Below are positions 8,599 through 17,460 of a stretch of 64,000 nucleotides of DNA, piece by piece (the stretch's first letter is position 1; every line of letters starts with the position of its first letter). The notes below the pieces were generated by a model. The model was not told where the DNA came from and did not search any database. It saw nothing but the letters and a program-made list of their open reading frames with translations. Source of the DNA: JBGQOJ01 sp052119585 (GTDB taxonomy: Bacteria > Pseudomonadota > Alphaproteobacteria > Rhodobacterales > Rhodobacteraceae); contig NZ_JBGQOJ010000002.1 of assembly GCF_052119585.1 (NCBI RefSeq), forward strand, positions 248,001-312,000. Direction: 5' to 3'. The position numbers and the translations under genes were made by a program.

Positions 8599-10055
8599 TC
8601 GTACTGCTCCCGGTATTTCCGCACGATATAAAGTGCGAGGACATTGAGCCCCAAAGTAATAACAAACAGCGACAGCCCCAACGCAAAGGCAACCAGCGTT
8701 TCGGGTGCCGCGAAATCGGTATCGCCGGTCAGCTGGCTGACGATCTTGACGGTGACGGTTGTCATCGCCTCGAAGGGGTTCAGCGACAGCTTTGCTGCGG
8801 CCCCTGCCCCCAGAACCACAATCATCGTTTCGCCGATGGCGCGCGATGCGGCCAGCAGGATGGCCCCCACGATACCGGGCAAAGCCGCCGGAATGACGAC
8901 CTGACGGATGGTTTCGGATTTCGTGGCGCCCAGCCCGAAAGAGCCATCGCGCATGGACTGCGGCACCGCGTTGATGATGTCGTCCGACAGCGAGGACACG
9001 AACGGGATCAACATGATGCCCATGACCAGACCGGCGGTCATCACAGAACTGGAGCTTTCGCCAAGCCCCATGGGCTGCGCAAAATAGTCGCGCAACATCG
9101 GGCCCACGGTGACCAGCGCGAACAGACCGTAGACGATGGTCGGAATGCCCGCCAGGATCTCGATCAGGGGTTTGGCGATGCTGCGGATACGCGGTGTCGC
9201 GTATTCCGACATGTAGATGGCCGCGAACAGGCCGATCGGCACCGCCACCACAAGGGCGATCAGGCTGATATACATCGTGCCCCACAACAGCGGCAGAATG
9301 GCCAGATCACTGTCGCCGCGAAAGTTGGGCGCCCAGGTGCTGCCGAAAAAGAATTCCATCGCGGGATATTGGCTGAAGAAATTGCGCGACTCGAACAGCA
9401 TCGACAGGATGATGCCAAGCGTCGTCATGATCGCGATGCTGGAGGCAAAGATCAGCAGGTACAGAATGCCCCGCTCGACCACATTGCGGGCGCGGTAGTC
9501 GGCGTGGATACGCGACAGCGACAGGGCGAACCCGCCAAGCGCGGCAAGCAAAACCGCCACGGACATGGCAATAGATCCGGCACGCGACAGCGATCGGTAG
9601 CTTTGCGCCGCCCGCAGAACCTCTGGCCGAACGTCCGACCCAAGCGCCACGCCCACCGCACCAAGCCGCGCGCGGATGCCGCTTTCGCCGGCCACCAGAT
9701 CAGTGGCCTCGGCGTTGGTCATCGCGCCAATGGCAACGGCCACGTCGATGCCATCGGCCAGACGACGCACGTCGCTCATGACCAGACCACGGGTGCTGTC
9801 GGCGGAAATGGCAGTGTCGGGGATCATCGAAACAACGCGGCTCTCGATCCACATCGGTTGCACAAGCAACCAAAGGGCCGCGATGGCAAAGGCCGGTGTC
9901 ACGGTGAACATCGCGACGTCAGAGCCGTAATAAATCGGCAGGGAATGCAGTTTGCGTGCGTCCCCACCCGCAGAGCGAAGCGCGCGTTTGCGCCCCGTGA
10001 CATATCCCAGACCGCCAAGGCCAAGAACGATCAGTGCAAGCCAGAAAAAGGGCAT
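8595..10055 (-). CDS. pstC: Phosphate ABC transporter permease PstC
   Basis: 486-residue inner-membrane permease that pairs with PstA. The first TM is at the N-terminus (FFWLALIVLGLGGLGYV), a second near residue 45 is followed by a periplasmic stretch, and the six-TM permease core fills the C-terminal half with the EAA loop RDGSFGLGATKSETIRQVV. SD GGAG precedes the ATG at 10055. It is separated from pstS by 92 nt containing a strong hairpin, and overlaps pstA by 4 bp. Confidence 0.93.
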   Translation of the reverse strand: MPFFWLALIVLGLGGLGYVTGRKRALRSAGGDARKLHSLPIYYGSDVAMFTVTPAFAIAALWLLVQPMWIESRVVSMIPDTAISADSTRGLVMSDVRRLADGIDVAVAIGAMTNAEATDLVAGESGIRARLGAVGVALGSDVRPEVLRAAQSYRSLSRAGSIAMSVAVLLAALGGFALSLSRIHADYRARNVVERGILYLLIFASSIAIMTTLGIILSMLFESRNFFSQYPAMEFFFGSTWAPNFRGDSDLAILPLLWGTMYISLIALVVAVPIGLFAAIYMSEYATPRIRSIAKPLIEILAGIPTIVYGLFALVTVGPMLRDYFAQPMGLGESSSSVMTAGLVMGIMLIPFVSSLSDDIINAVPQSMRDGSFGLGATKSETIRQVVIPAALPGIVGAILLAASRAIGETMIVVLGAGAAAKLSLNPFEAMTTVTVKIVSQLTGDTDFAAPETLVAFALGLSLFVITLGLNVLALYIVRKYREQYE

Positions 10056-10106
10056 ATCTGCTCCGGTTAAATGTGTCGTAGGGGCACGCGGTATTTTCGA
10101 AAGGTA

Positions 10107-10131
10107 AAGGGCAGCGCCTGGCGCTGCCCTT
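10107..10131 (-). terminator. pstS-pstC intercistronic stem-loop
   Basis: AAGGGCAGCGC-CTG-GCGCTGCCCTT is a perfect 11-bp stem with a 3-nt loop between pstS and pstC. On the minus strand it is followed by a loose T-rich stretch. It probably acts as a partial terminator or 3' RNA stabiliser that keeps pstS mRNA in excess over the permease genes. Confidence 0.7.
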
Positions 10132-10147
10132 CGATTTTAGCCAGAGA

Positions 10148-11173
10148 TTACATCGTGCCTTCGGATGCAACCAGTGCCTGTGTCTCTGCCAGCGCAGGAT
10201 CGGACACCAGACCGTACTGGGCAAGAGGACCATCAGAGCCAGCCATGTCGTCGGACACGAAGAACACTGCATACTCTTTCAGGCCGGGGATCACGCCGAT
10301 GTGGGCTTTCTTCACGTAGAAGTACAGCGGGCGGGACACGGGGTATTCGCCGGTCGAGATCGACTCTGTCGAGGGAACAATGCCGGACATCGTTGCAACT
10401 TGCAGCTTGTCTGTGTTGTTCTCGTAGAAGGCCAGACCGAAGACGCCGATGCCGTTCTTGTTGCTTTCGATACGGGCCAGCGTTTCGGTGTAGTCACCGT
10501 CGATGTCGACAGAACGACCATCGGTGCGCAGTGCGATACACGCCTTTGCAGCGGCTTTCTTGTCGCCCTTGGCAGCGGTCAGAACCTCAAGCGCGCCAGT
10601 CGCCTCACAGCCTTTTTCCAGAACGTTCACTTCGAACACTTCGCGTGTGCCGTGCTTGGTGCCGGGCACGAAAGCCTGGATTTCCTGAGCGGGCAGCGCG
10701 GGGTTCACTTCGTTCCACATGGTGTAGGGGTTCGCAACAACGGCGCCGTCGACAACAACCTCGGCCGCCAGTGCCTTGTACCAGTCTTCGGGGGTGAAGG
10801 CGAAAGAGTTGCCCGCGATGTCAGAGGCGAAAACGATGCCGTCATAACCGATGCGGACTTCCATGATGTCGGTCACGCCGTTTGCGGCGCAAGCTTCGAT
10901 CTCGCTGTCCTTGATTTTGCGCGACGAGTTCGCAACGTCGACAAAGTTTTCGCCAACGCCTTCGCAGAATTTCTTGAGGCCGGCCGAAGAGCCGCCGGAT
11001 TCGACAACAGGTGTCGGGAAGTCAAAGTTTTCGCCGAATGCCTCGGCCACGATGGTAGAGTAAGGCAGCACAGTGGAAGACCCTGCAACCTGCACCTGAT
11101 CACGGGCGGTCGCGGCGGTTGCTGAAACGGCAGCGATCGCCAGGACAGAGGCGGTCAGTTTCATGAAGGACAT
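10148..11173 (-). CDS. pstS: Periplasmic phosphate-binding protein PstS
   Basis: About 341-residue substrate-binding protein with a signal peptide (start MSFMKLTASVLAIAAVSATAATA) and the phosphate-loop motifs AGSSTVLPYS near the mature N-terminus and VESGGSSAG shortly after. The start at 11173 is chosen because AGGAG lies 7-8 nt upstream; an in-frame start 24 nt further up lacks this. It heads the pst operon directly behind the triple Pho box. It belongs to the longer SphX/PstS type found in marine alphaproteobacteria. Confidence 0.93.
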   Translation of the reverse strand: MSFMKLTASVLAIAAVSATAATARDQVQVAGSSTVLPYSTIVAEAFGENFDFPTPVVESGGSSAGLKKFCEGVGENFVDVANSSRKIKDSEIEACAANGVTDIMEVRIGYDGIVFASDIAGNSFAFTPEDWYKALAAEVVVDGAVVANPYTMWNEVNPALPAQEIQAFVPGTKHGTREVFEVNVLEKGCEATGALEVLTAAKGDKKAAAKACIALRTDGRSVDIDGDYTETLARIESNKNGIGVFGLAFYENNTDKLQVATMSGIVPSTESISTGEYPVSRPLYFYVKKAHIGVIPGLKEYAVFFVSDDMAGSDGPLAQYGLVSDPALAETQALVASEGTM

Positions 11174-11250
11174 TGGATAGCTCCTGTTAAGTGTCAACGA
11201 CCATCCGGTCAGATGATCCTAGGCGCCGTCCTAAAGGCGCTGCACTATGG

Positions 11251-11283
11251 TTTTGTGACAGTTTCGTAACGTTTTTATGACAG
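11251..11283 (-). promoter_or_regulatory. Three-unit Pho box before pstS
   Basis: Read on the minus strand, three consecutive 11-bp units occur: CTGTCATAAAA, ACGTTACGAAA and CTGTCACAAAA. The outer two match the PhoB half-site CTGTCAT/C plus an A-rich spacer, and the central one is degenerate. The block lies about 78 nt upstream of the pstS start, between phoR and pstS. Confidence 0.85.
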
Positions 11284-11332
11284 ATGCCAAAATCCTGCCA
11301 GAAAAACCTTATAGGGCGCCCAATATTTTCCC

Positions 11333-12373
11333 CTAAGCCATTGGCAGAACGATGGAAAAGCAGCTTCCCTGCCCGACCGTGCTTTCGATCCTGAAACGCC
11401 CCCTGTGACGGTTCACGCTGTGTTTGACGATGGCAAGACCCAGCCCGGTGCCCCCCATTTCCCGCGAACGGTGTCCGTCAACCCGGTAGAACCGCTCTGT
11501 GAGTCGCGGCAGATGCACCGGATCTATGCCCGGGCCGCGATCTATCACGTCAATTCTGACCCCCGGACCGCGCAACGACGGATCAGCCGGGTCTTTGGTG
11601 ATCGACACGATGACATCGCCGCCGCAGCCACCGTATTTTATGGCGTTCTCGATCAGGTTGGAAAACACCTGCAACATCTGGTCGGAATCCGCCTGAAGCG
11701 TGACCGGTCCCGGCTCTCCAGCCAGCACCACCGCGATTCCCTGTTTGTCTGCCACCGGTTTCAGCGACAAAGCCGCAGACGCCGCCAAGGCCCGCACGTC
11801 GATGGTCGATGTCGGGCGCATCCGTTCTTCGCCCTCGACGCGGCTGAGTTGCAGCAGATCGCGGACCAGACGGTTCATCCGGTCGGCCTCGCGCGCCATG
11901 ATGTCAAGAAACCGCTCTCGTGCCGCCGGATCATCCCGTGCGGCGCCGCGCAGGGTCTCGATAAAGCCGATCAGCGCAGTCAGGGGCGTCCGCAATTCAT
12001 GGCTGACATTGGCCACGAAATCGCGGCGCATCTGCCCCGCCTCCTCCAGATGTGTCACATCTTCGAAGCACAGCAAAACGCCCATCCGCCCGGCCTCGGC
12101 CACTGGAGAGCAGGTGACATGAAACGTCGTTTCGCGCCGCGCCTCTGTCCCCAGATATTTCACCTGCCGCGGCGTGCCGTCGCGCAGAACCCCCTCGATC
12201 GCGTCCAGCGTGGTCGGCTGGCGCAACACCGTCACATAATGCCGCCCGACGCTATCACCGCCGAATTTGCGGGCCGCCAGACTGTTCGCGGCGCGGATAC
12301 GCTCGTCCGGTCCGATCAGAATCATCGGCAACGGCACGCCTGCCATAACGCTCTCCAGGTTGTCGGGGGTCAT
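11333..12373 (-). CDS. phoR: Phosphate regulon sensor histidine kinase PhoR (soluble form)
   Basis: About 346-residue kinase: a PAS-like domain (about 1-110), HisKA with the phospho-accepting His in FVANVSHELRTPL, and HATPase_c with NLIENAIKYGG, DRGPGID and GGTGLGLAIVKH. It lies upstream of pstS, consistent with PhoR. I start at the ATG at 12373 because AGAGG precedes it; further in-frame starts at 12418 and 12469 have poorer sites. No transmembrane segment is visible with any of these starts, unlike enterobacterial PhoR, so contact with the Pst-PhoU complex would occur from the cytoplasm. Confidence 0.88.
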   Translation of the reverse strand: MTPDNLESVMAGVPLPMILIGPDERIRAANSLAARKFGGDSVGRHYVTVLRQPTTLDAIEGVLRDGTPRQVKYLGTEARRETTFHVTCSPVAEAGRMGVLLCFEDVTHLEEAGQMRRDFVANVSHELRTPLTALIGFIETLRGAARDDPAARERFLDIMAREADRMNRLVRDLLQLSRVEGEERMRPTSTIDVRALAASAALSLKPVADKQGIAVVLAGEPGPVTLQADSDQMLQVFSNLIENAIKYGGCGGDVIVSITKDPADPSLRGPGVRIDVIDRGPGIDPVHLPRLTERFYRVDGHRSREMGGTGLGLAIVKHSVNRHRGRFRIESTVGQGSCFSIVLPMA

Positions 12374-12600
12374 CGGCGCCTCTGTGTGGGGTGTGGAATT
12401 TCGGGCATAATCGTTCATTTCTATTTTTTGTTTGTAACAGCCATTGCAGTGAATTGCCAAAAGCAGCAATGGCCCTATAGTTTACCTAACGTCAATCTTT
12501 TGCGACGGACAGCGCGGTCGGTAAAAAGGACGTATGCAGCGGTGGCGCGGTAAATTCTGGCCACCAGAAGGCGGTGCAGGCCTGGCAGGGATGACGAACG

Positions 12601-12966
12601 ATGAACGAAAGACCGAATGGCAAACAGTCGCTGCTGGTTGTAGGAAACCTGTCAGACTGGATCGCCTCTGGCAAAGACCTGCCCCGCGACGGCGATATCG
12701 TGTTTTCTGATTTCGCCGATCTGTCCGAGGCGTTCTTGATAAAAATACGGCCCGAACTGGTGCTGTCACAGCTTCTTGCAACCGGATTCGATGCGGTGGA
12801 TCTGGCACACCGGCTGTGTGATCTGGGGTATGTCGGTCGATATGTCGCCCTGACCGGGCCGCTGGTGCATGCCGACCTGATCAAGGCCGAGGTCGACAGA
12901 TCCTGTCCCAATCTTGAGTTCGATATCATCGAAATCGGGGCGGCCAGCGACGTTCGCACACTTTAG
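12601..12966 (+). CDS. Conserved-looking hypothetical protein, 121 aa
   Basis: Not recognised. The 121-residue product is soluble, without signal peptide or TM segments, and mixes acidic and hydrophobic stretches (VVGNLSDWIASGKDLP, LSEAFLIKIRPELVLSQLLATGFDAVDLA). The pattern of a short alpha/beta fold with DIVFSDFADL and RPELVLSQLL vaguely recalls receiver-like or Rossmann-type topology, but no catalytic residues are evident. It is divergent from phoR and convergent with the carbonic anhydrase gene, with an FNR-type palindrome between the two ends. Codon use matches the neighbours, so I think it is a real gene. Confidence 0.65.
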   Translation: MNERPNGKQSLLVVGNLSDWIASGKDLPRDGDIVFSDFADLSEAFLIKIRPELVLSQLLATGFDAVDLAHRLCDLGYVGRYVALTGPLVHADLIKAEVDRSCPNLEFDIIEIGAASDVRTL

Positions 12967-13004
12967 ACTGCGGCCTTGATCCGGCGGCACTAACGCCAAG
13001 ACTG

Positions 13005-13018
13005 TTGATTTAAATCAA
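13005..13018. promoter_or_regulatory. Perfect FNR-type palindrome
   Basis: TTGATTTAAATCAA matches TTGAT-N4-ATCAA, the binding consensus of FNR/FnrL proteins, exactly. It lies between two convergent gene ends rather than in an obvious promoter, so function is uncertain. Confidence 0.4.
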
Positions 13019-13025
13019 TAGCTTG

Positions 13026-13541
13026 TCAGATGATCTTCAACCCGTTTGCGAACCGTTTCGCGTTCTTCTGGTAACCGACGGCGGATTGCACCAGTCTGGC
13101 CTGCGCCTCTGCATCCAGAAGGCGCACAACCTTACCCGGCGCACCCATCACAAGCGACCCGTCGGGGATCACCTTGTTCTCGGTAATCAACGCCCCCGCG
13201 CCGATCAGACAGCCCTTGCCGATGACAGCGCCGTTCAGCACAATCGCCCCCATCCCGATCAGTGTTCCGTCGCCGATGGTGCAGCCGTGCAGCATCACCT
13301 TATGCCCGATGGTGCAATTCTCGCCTATGATCAGCGGCGATCCCATGTCGGTGTGCAGCACGCAGTTTTCCTGAATATTGCTGCCGCGCCCCAAATGGAT
13401 CACCTCGTTATCGCCGCGCAACGTGCTGCCGAACCAGACAGATGACTGATCCTCCAGCACAACCTTGCCGATCAGATTGGCGTCTGGCGCGACCCATGCG
13501 TCGCCAAGGGTCGGTGCAATTCCATCCAGTTCATAAATCAT
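13026..13541 (-). CDS. Gamma-class carbonic anhydrase-like hexapeptide protein
   Basis: 171-residue left-handed beta-helix protein of the gamma-carbonic anhydrase/PaaY/YrdA group. Repeated hexapeptides run through most of the chain (for example IGENCTIGHKVMLHGCTIGDGTLIGMG), and the three zinc-ligand histidines are present in VLHTD and GHKVMLHG. A C-terminal helix caps the fold. Family members form trimers; many are active carbonic anhydrases and others are not. The start overlaps the gmk stop by 4 bp, so it is third in yicC-gmk-gamma-CA. Confidence 0.88.
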   Translation of the reverse strand: MIYELDGIAPTLGDAWVAPDANLIGKVVLEDQSSVWFGSTLRGDNEVIHLGRGSNIQENCVLHTDMGSPLIIGENCTIGHKVMLHGCTIGDGTLIGMGAIVLNGAVIGKGCLIGAGALITENKVIPDGSLVMGAPGKVVRLLDAEAQARLVQSAVGYQKNAKRFANGLKII

Positions 13542-14179
13542 GTGCGGTCCTCGAATTCCTTGTTCAGCCGGCGTACCGTTTCCACCAGATCGGGCTGCTG
13601 CGATATTCGCATCCGTTCGGCGCTGACAATTGTTTTCAGTTTATTTTCAGTCTCTTCCAGGTCGTCGTTCACCAAAACAAAATCATATTCCGGCCAATGG
13701 CTGATCTCGTCCCGGCTTTTTTGCATCCGCTTCGCTATGACCTCGGCGCTGTCTTGCGCGCGCGAAATCAGGCGGCGTTCCAGTTCGGGAATCGACGGCG
13801 GCAGGATGAAAATCGACAGCACATGCTTGCCCAGAACAGAGTTCCGCACCTGTTGCCCGCCCTGCCAGTCTATGTCGAACAACACGTCACGCCCGGCAGT
13901 GATCGCCTCTTCCACGGGACCGCGCGGCGAGCCGTAGAAATTGCCGAACACCTCGGCATGTTCCAGCATGTCGCCGGCCTCGATCATTGTCTCGAAGGCC
14001 TCGCGCGTGCGGAAATAATAGTCGGTCCCGTCCAGCTCTCCGGGGCGGGGCGTGCGCGTGGTGGCAGAAACGGAAAACCGGATCGTCGGGTCCCAAAGCA
14101 TCAGGCGCTTGGCCAATGTGGATTTGCCCGCACCCGAAGGCGAGGAAAGGATAATCAACAGGCCACGGCGTTTCTGCAT
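13538..14179 (-). CDS. gmk: Guanylate kinase
   Basis: About 213-residue nucleotide kinase converting GMP to GDP with ATP. The P-loop SSPSGAGKST is near residues 10-19, followed by the GMP-binding region TTRTPRPGELDGTDYYF. I use the ATG at 14179; a GTG three codons upstream overlaps the yicC stop and is possible. It sits between yicC and the gamma-carbonic anhydrase gene, a common order in alphaproteobacteria. Confidence 0.95.
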   Translation of the reverse strand: MQKRRGLLIILSSPSGAGKSTLAKRLMLWDPTIRFSVSATTRTPRPGELDGTDYYFRTREAFETMIEAGDMLEHAEVFGNFYGSPRGPVEEAITAGRDVLFDIDWQGGQQVRNSVLGKHVLSIFILPPSIPELERRLISRAQDSAEVIAKRMQKSRDEISHWPEYDFVLVNDDLEETENKLKTIVSAERMRISQQPDLVETVRRLNKEFEDRT

Positions 14180-14184
14180 TGATC

Positions 14185-15075
14185 TCACTCTATGTTTTGG
14201 ACTTGTTCGCGCATCTGGTCGATCACCGCCTTAAGGTCAAGGCCGATGCGCGTCAGATCGGTCGACTGCGCCTTGGCGCACAGCGTATTGGCCTCGCGGT
14301 TGAATTCCTGTGTCAGAAAATCAAGCTTACGCCCGATCGGGCCTTTCGCCGACATCAAATCTCGCCCCGCCTTGATATGCGCGCCCAACCGGTCGATTTC
14401 CTCTGTCACATCGGCCTTGACCGCCAGCATCGCCAGTTCCTGTGCCACGCGGGCGGGATCGGCCCCGTCAGAATGCCCCAGAACCCGCGCCAGATTGGTC
14501 CGCAGGGCGTCGGCCACCTGCGGCTTGCGCGCCTCTGCGGCACGGGCGGCATCGGCGGTCAACTGCTCGATCAGCGCCATCTGGTCCAGCAGAACCTGAT
14601 GCAATGCGGCCCCTTCGGCGGCGCGCATCGTGTTGAAGTCGGACAGCAAAACCGGCAGATCCACCAAAAGCGCGGCCAGCAACGGGCCTGTGTCCTCGTC
14701 CTCGGTGACGGTGGTGTCCAGCACGCCGCGAATGGAAAGCACCTCGGCGGCAGAGGTGCCGGACAACGAGACATGCGCGGTGTGCGCCGCCTGCTCGATC
14801 TCGGCCAGCGCCTCCATCACGCGGGCAAGCTGTGCGGCGTTCACACGCATAGGCACCTGCGCATCGTCGCGCTGGACGCGCAGGGCAAGGCTGATGTTTC
14901 CGCGGGCCGCAGCAGCGGTGACGGCGCTGCGCACGGCGGTCTCCAGCCCGTCGATCCACTCGGGGAGGCGCAGCCGCAGGTCCAGCCCCTTGCCATTCAC
15001 GCTGCGCATATCCCAACCCCAGCTATAGGCCCCCGTCTGACCCTTGCGCGCGGCAAAGCCGGTCATCGAGTTCAT
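14185..15075 (-). CDS. YicC-family protein (putative endoribonuclease)
   Basis: About 296-residue protein with the N-terminal YicC signature MNSMTGFAARKG and the C-terminal DUF1732 block (KGPIGRKLDFLTQEFNREANTL). YicC proteins have been linked to RNA turnover, including degradation of the RyhB small RNA in E. coli. The ATG at 15075 gives the canonical N-terminus; an upstream in-frame start adds only unrelated residues. It overlaps the gmk region and is co-transcribed with it. Confidence 0.9.
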   Translation of the reverse strand: MNSMTGFAARKGQTGAYSWGWDMRSVNGKGLDLRLRLPEWIDGLETAVRSAVTAAAARGNISLALRVQRDDAQVPMRVNAAQLARVMEALAEIEQAAHTAHVSLSGTSAAEVLSIRGVLDTTVTEDEDTGPLLAALLVDLPVLLSDFNTMRAAEGAALHQVLLDQMALIEQLTADAARAAEARKPQVADALRTNLARVLGHSDGADPARVAQELAMLAVKADVTEEIDRLGAHIKAGRDLMSAKGPIGRKLDFLTQEFNREANTLCAKAQSTDLTRIGLDLKAVIDQMREQVQNIE

Positions 15076-15091
15076 GTTTTGCACATCCAGG

Positions 15092-15156
15092 TTAACCATC
15101 TGCTAATTTTCCCCGCTGAAATCGCGTCGATCCGTGTCATATTAACGGAAAGGTAA
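15092..15156. promoter_or_regulatory. CtrA-like half-sites
   Basis: TTAACCAT at 15092-15099 and TTAA-N7-GTAA at 15142-15156 resemble the CtrA recognition sequence TTAA-N7-TTAA / TTAACCAT. They lie in the divergent gap between yicC and the PAS protein gene. Short motifs like these also occur by chance. Confidence 0.25.
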
Positions 15157-15238
15157 TCTTTGTGGACATAGAGTTAACAGAGGGTTGTCCGCCCCACAAC
15201 AAAGCCGGTGTTGTGCCATGACGAGTAAGGAGAGTTCC

Positions 15239-15922
15239 GTGAAGGACAATTCTAATCATTTGAAGAACGTAATTTCGCTGTCACGGGTCCAGTCCGACCA
15301 GCGTTTTCCGGTTATTTCAGCCGTAGAGGCCTATTGGACCGCGTTGCGCGGTGGGCGATCCGTTCCGTTCCGGTTCGACATCGACCCACGAGGCATCGAA
15401 CACGCACTGGAATACACGTTCATGCTGGAACGCATCGCGCCCGGCATCGCGCGCCTTCGCTTTGCGGGGTCTCACCTGAATGACCTGATGGGGATGGAGG
15501 TGCGCGGAATGCCCCTGTCCGCGCTGTTCGCAGGTGGTGCCAGAGCCGCGATCACCGATACGCTGGAACAGGTCTTTTCGACCCCCGCAATTGCCGACCT
15601 GACGCTTCGCTATGCCGGACGGTTCGGTGTGTCGCCGCTGGATGCGCGGATGGTGATTCTGCCGTTGCAAAGTGCCGATGGCCAGATCGACCGCGCCATG
15701 GGGTGTCTGGTCAGCAACGGCACTATCCCCAGCGGGGCCTGCCGGTTTGACATCACCGACACACGGACAACGCAGCTGCCGCCGCACATTTCGGCAGCCC
15801 CGCGGCCCCGCATGGCCTTTGCCGAGGCACAGGCACCATTTGCCCCACAGCGTTCCGCACGGATAGCAAAAGGGCCGAACACAACGCGTCCGGCCCTTCG
15901 TTTGCTAACATTCGACGACTAA
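15239..15922 (+). CDS. PAS-domain protein (PAS_5 type), unknown role
   Basis: About 227-residue cytoplasmic protein consisting mainly of one PAS_5-type domain (about residues 30-180: AVEAYWTALRGGRSVPFRFDIDP through LPLQSADG). No kinase, cyclase or DNA-binding domain follows; the C-terminal 40 residues look disordered (Pro/Ala/Arg rich). I choose the GTG at 15239 because AAGGAG sits 6 nt upstream; in-frame ATGs at 15185 and 15218 have no such site. Stop codons of this gene and the DAHP synthase gene overlap by 4 bp on opposite strands. The ligand and partner are unknown. Confidence 0.8.
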   Translation: MKDNSNHLKNVISLSRVQSDQRFPVISAVEAYWTALRGGRSVPFRFDIDPRGIEHALEYTFMLERIAPGIARLRFAGSHLNDLMGMEVRGMPLSALFAGGARAAITDTLEQVFSTPAIADLTLRYAGRFGVSPLDARMVILPLQSADGQIDRAMGCLVSNGTIPSGACRFDITDTRTTQLPPHISAAPRPRMAFAEAQAPFAPQRSARIAKGPNTTRPALRLLTFDD

Positions 15923-17289
15923 ATCGAAGCCGCCTGTGCGGTCTCGCGGCGGCCCGACAGCTCGCCCGCCACCAGAAACGCCAGTTCCAACGCCTGACTT
16001 GCATTCAGACGCGGGTCACAGGCGGTGTGATAGCGATCCGACAGATCCTCGTCCGTGACCGCGCGAACACCGCCGGTGCATTCGGTCACATCCTTGCCGG
16101 TCATCTCGAAATGAACGCCGCCGGGGTATGTGCCCTCTGCCGCGTGAACCGCAAAGAATTCGCGGACTTCGCGCAGCACGCTTTCAAAGGGCCGCGTTTT
16201 ATAGCCGGATGTGGATTTGATGGTGTTGCCGTGCATCGGGTCGCAGCACCAGACAACCTTCATCCCCTCCTCCTCGACGACGCGGATCAGCTTTGGCAGG
16301 TGGTCACCCACTTTGCCCGCGCCGAAACGTGCGATCAGGGTCAGGCGGCCCGCTTCGTTTTCGGGGTTCAGTGTGGCGATCAGCTGCTTCAGGTCGTCGG
16401 TGGAAATCGACGGGCCGCATTTCAGGCCGATCGGGTTCTGGACACCTTTGCAGAACTCGACATGCGCACCGCCGGGCTGACGGGTGCGGTCGCCGATCCA
16501 CAGCATGTGACCAGAGCCGGCAACCGGCAGGCCAGAGGTGGAATCGATCCGGCACAGCGCCTCTTCATACTCCAGCAGCAAGGCCTCATGGCTGGTGTAG
16601 AAATCAACGGTGCCCAATTGATGGCTGCTGTCAGAATTGATGCCCGCAGCGGTCATAAAGTCCAGCGCATCCTGAATCCGGTTGGACAACTCGCGGTATT
16701 TCTCGGCCTTGTCGGCCTCGGCAAAGCCGGTTGTCCAGCTGTGCACGCGGTGGATATCGGCGAAACCGCCCTGCGAGAACGCCCGCAGCAGGTTCAACGA
16801 GGCCGCCGATTGTGTGTAGGCCTGCAACATCTTCTGCGGGTTCGGGATGCGGGATTCCGGTGTAAAGTCCAGCTCGTTGATGATGTCACCGCGGTAGCTG
16901 GGCAATTCAACGCCGCCGATGACTTCTGTCGGTGCCGAACGCGGCTTGGCGAACTGCCCCGCCATACGGCCCACCTTGACCACGGGCACTTTGGCCCCAT
17001 AGGTCAGCACGACCGCCATCTGCAACATCACCTTGAATGTGTCGCGGATGTTGTCTGCGGTGAATTCCTCGAAGCTTTCGGCGCAATCGCCGCCCTGCAA
17101 CAAAAAGCCCTGCCCGTTGGCAACCTGGCCCAGTTCGCGTTTCAGCTTGCGTGCTTCGCCGGCAAAGACAAGCGGCGGATACTTTGCAAGCTGTGCCTCG
17201 ACCGCATTCAGCGCGGGCACATCCAGATAGTCAGGCATTTGCACACGCGGTTTCGCGCGCCAGTCCGACTTGCTCCAGGCCTTGGTCAT
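15919..17289 (-). CDS. Class II 3-deoxy-7-phosphoheptulonate synthase
   Basis: 456-residue plant/mycobacterial-type DAHP synthase, the first enzyme of the shikimate pathway, condensing phosphoenolpyruvate with erythrose 4-phosphate. Recognisable blocks are GQGFLLQGGDCAESF (about 77-91), RVGRMAGQFAKPRS, GVELPSYRGD, WIGDRTRQPGGAHVEF and WCCDPMHGNT, which carry substrate- and metal-binding residues. Full length for the family. It stands alone, divergent from the GlxA regulator and convergent with the PAS gene. Confidence 0.95.
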   Translation of the reverse strand: MTKAWSKSDWRAKPRVQMPDYLDVPALNAVEAQLAKYPPLVFAGEARKLKRELGQVANGQGFLLQGGDCAESFEEFTADNIRDTFKVMLQMAVVLTYGAKVPVVKVGRMAGQFAKPRSAPTEVIGGVELPSYRGDIINELDFTPESRIPNPQKMLQAYTQSAASLNLLRAFSQGGFADIHRVHSWTTGFAEADKAEKYRELSNRIQDALDFMTAAGINSDSSHQLGTVDFYTSHEALLLEYEEALCRIDSTSGLPVAGSGHMLWIGDRTRQPGGAHVEFCKGVQNPIGLKCGPSISTDDLKQLIATLNPENEAGRLTLIARFGAGKVGDHLPKLIRVVEEEGMKVVWCCDPMHGNTIKSTSGYKTRPFESVLREVREFFAVHAAEGTYPGGVHFEMTGKDVTECTGGVRAVTDEDLSDRYHTACDPRLNASQALELAFLVAGELSGRRETAQAASI

Positions 17290-17460
17290 TGTCTTTTCTC
17301 CAACAGGTTAGCGGTATCAGGCCCGTATATAGTCAAGCCAAACGGATATTGCCAACGCCCATTTTGACCACTTGCATGTCGCGAATAATCAATTCCGGGC
17401 CTTGTGGGGCGGTCATAAAACTGTTTCCGTTGGTTAGCTTGAAAAAAGGATGCTTGCGCA

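Noticed and set aside
8599..9285. N-terminal extension of pstA by about 229 codons
   Set aside because: The extension is the pstC gene in another frame; pstA begins at the ATGA overlap at 8598.
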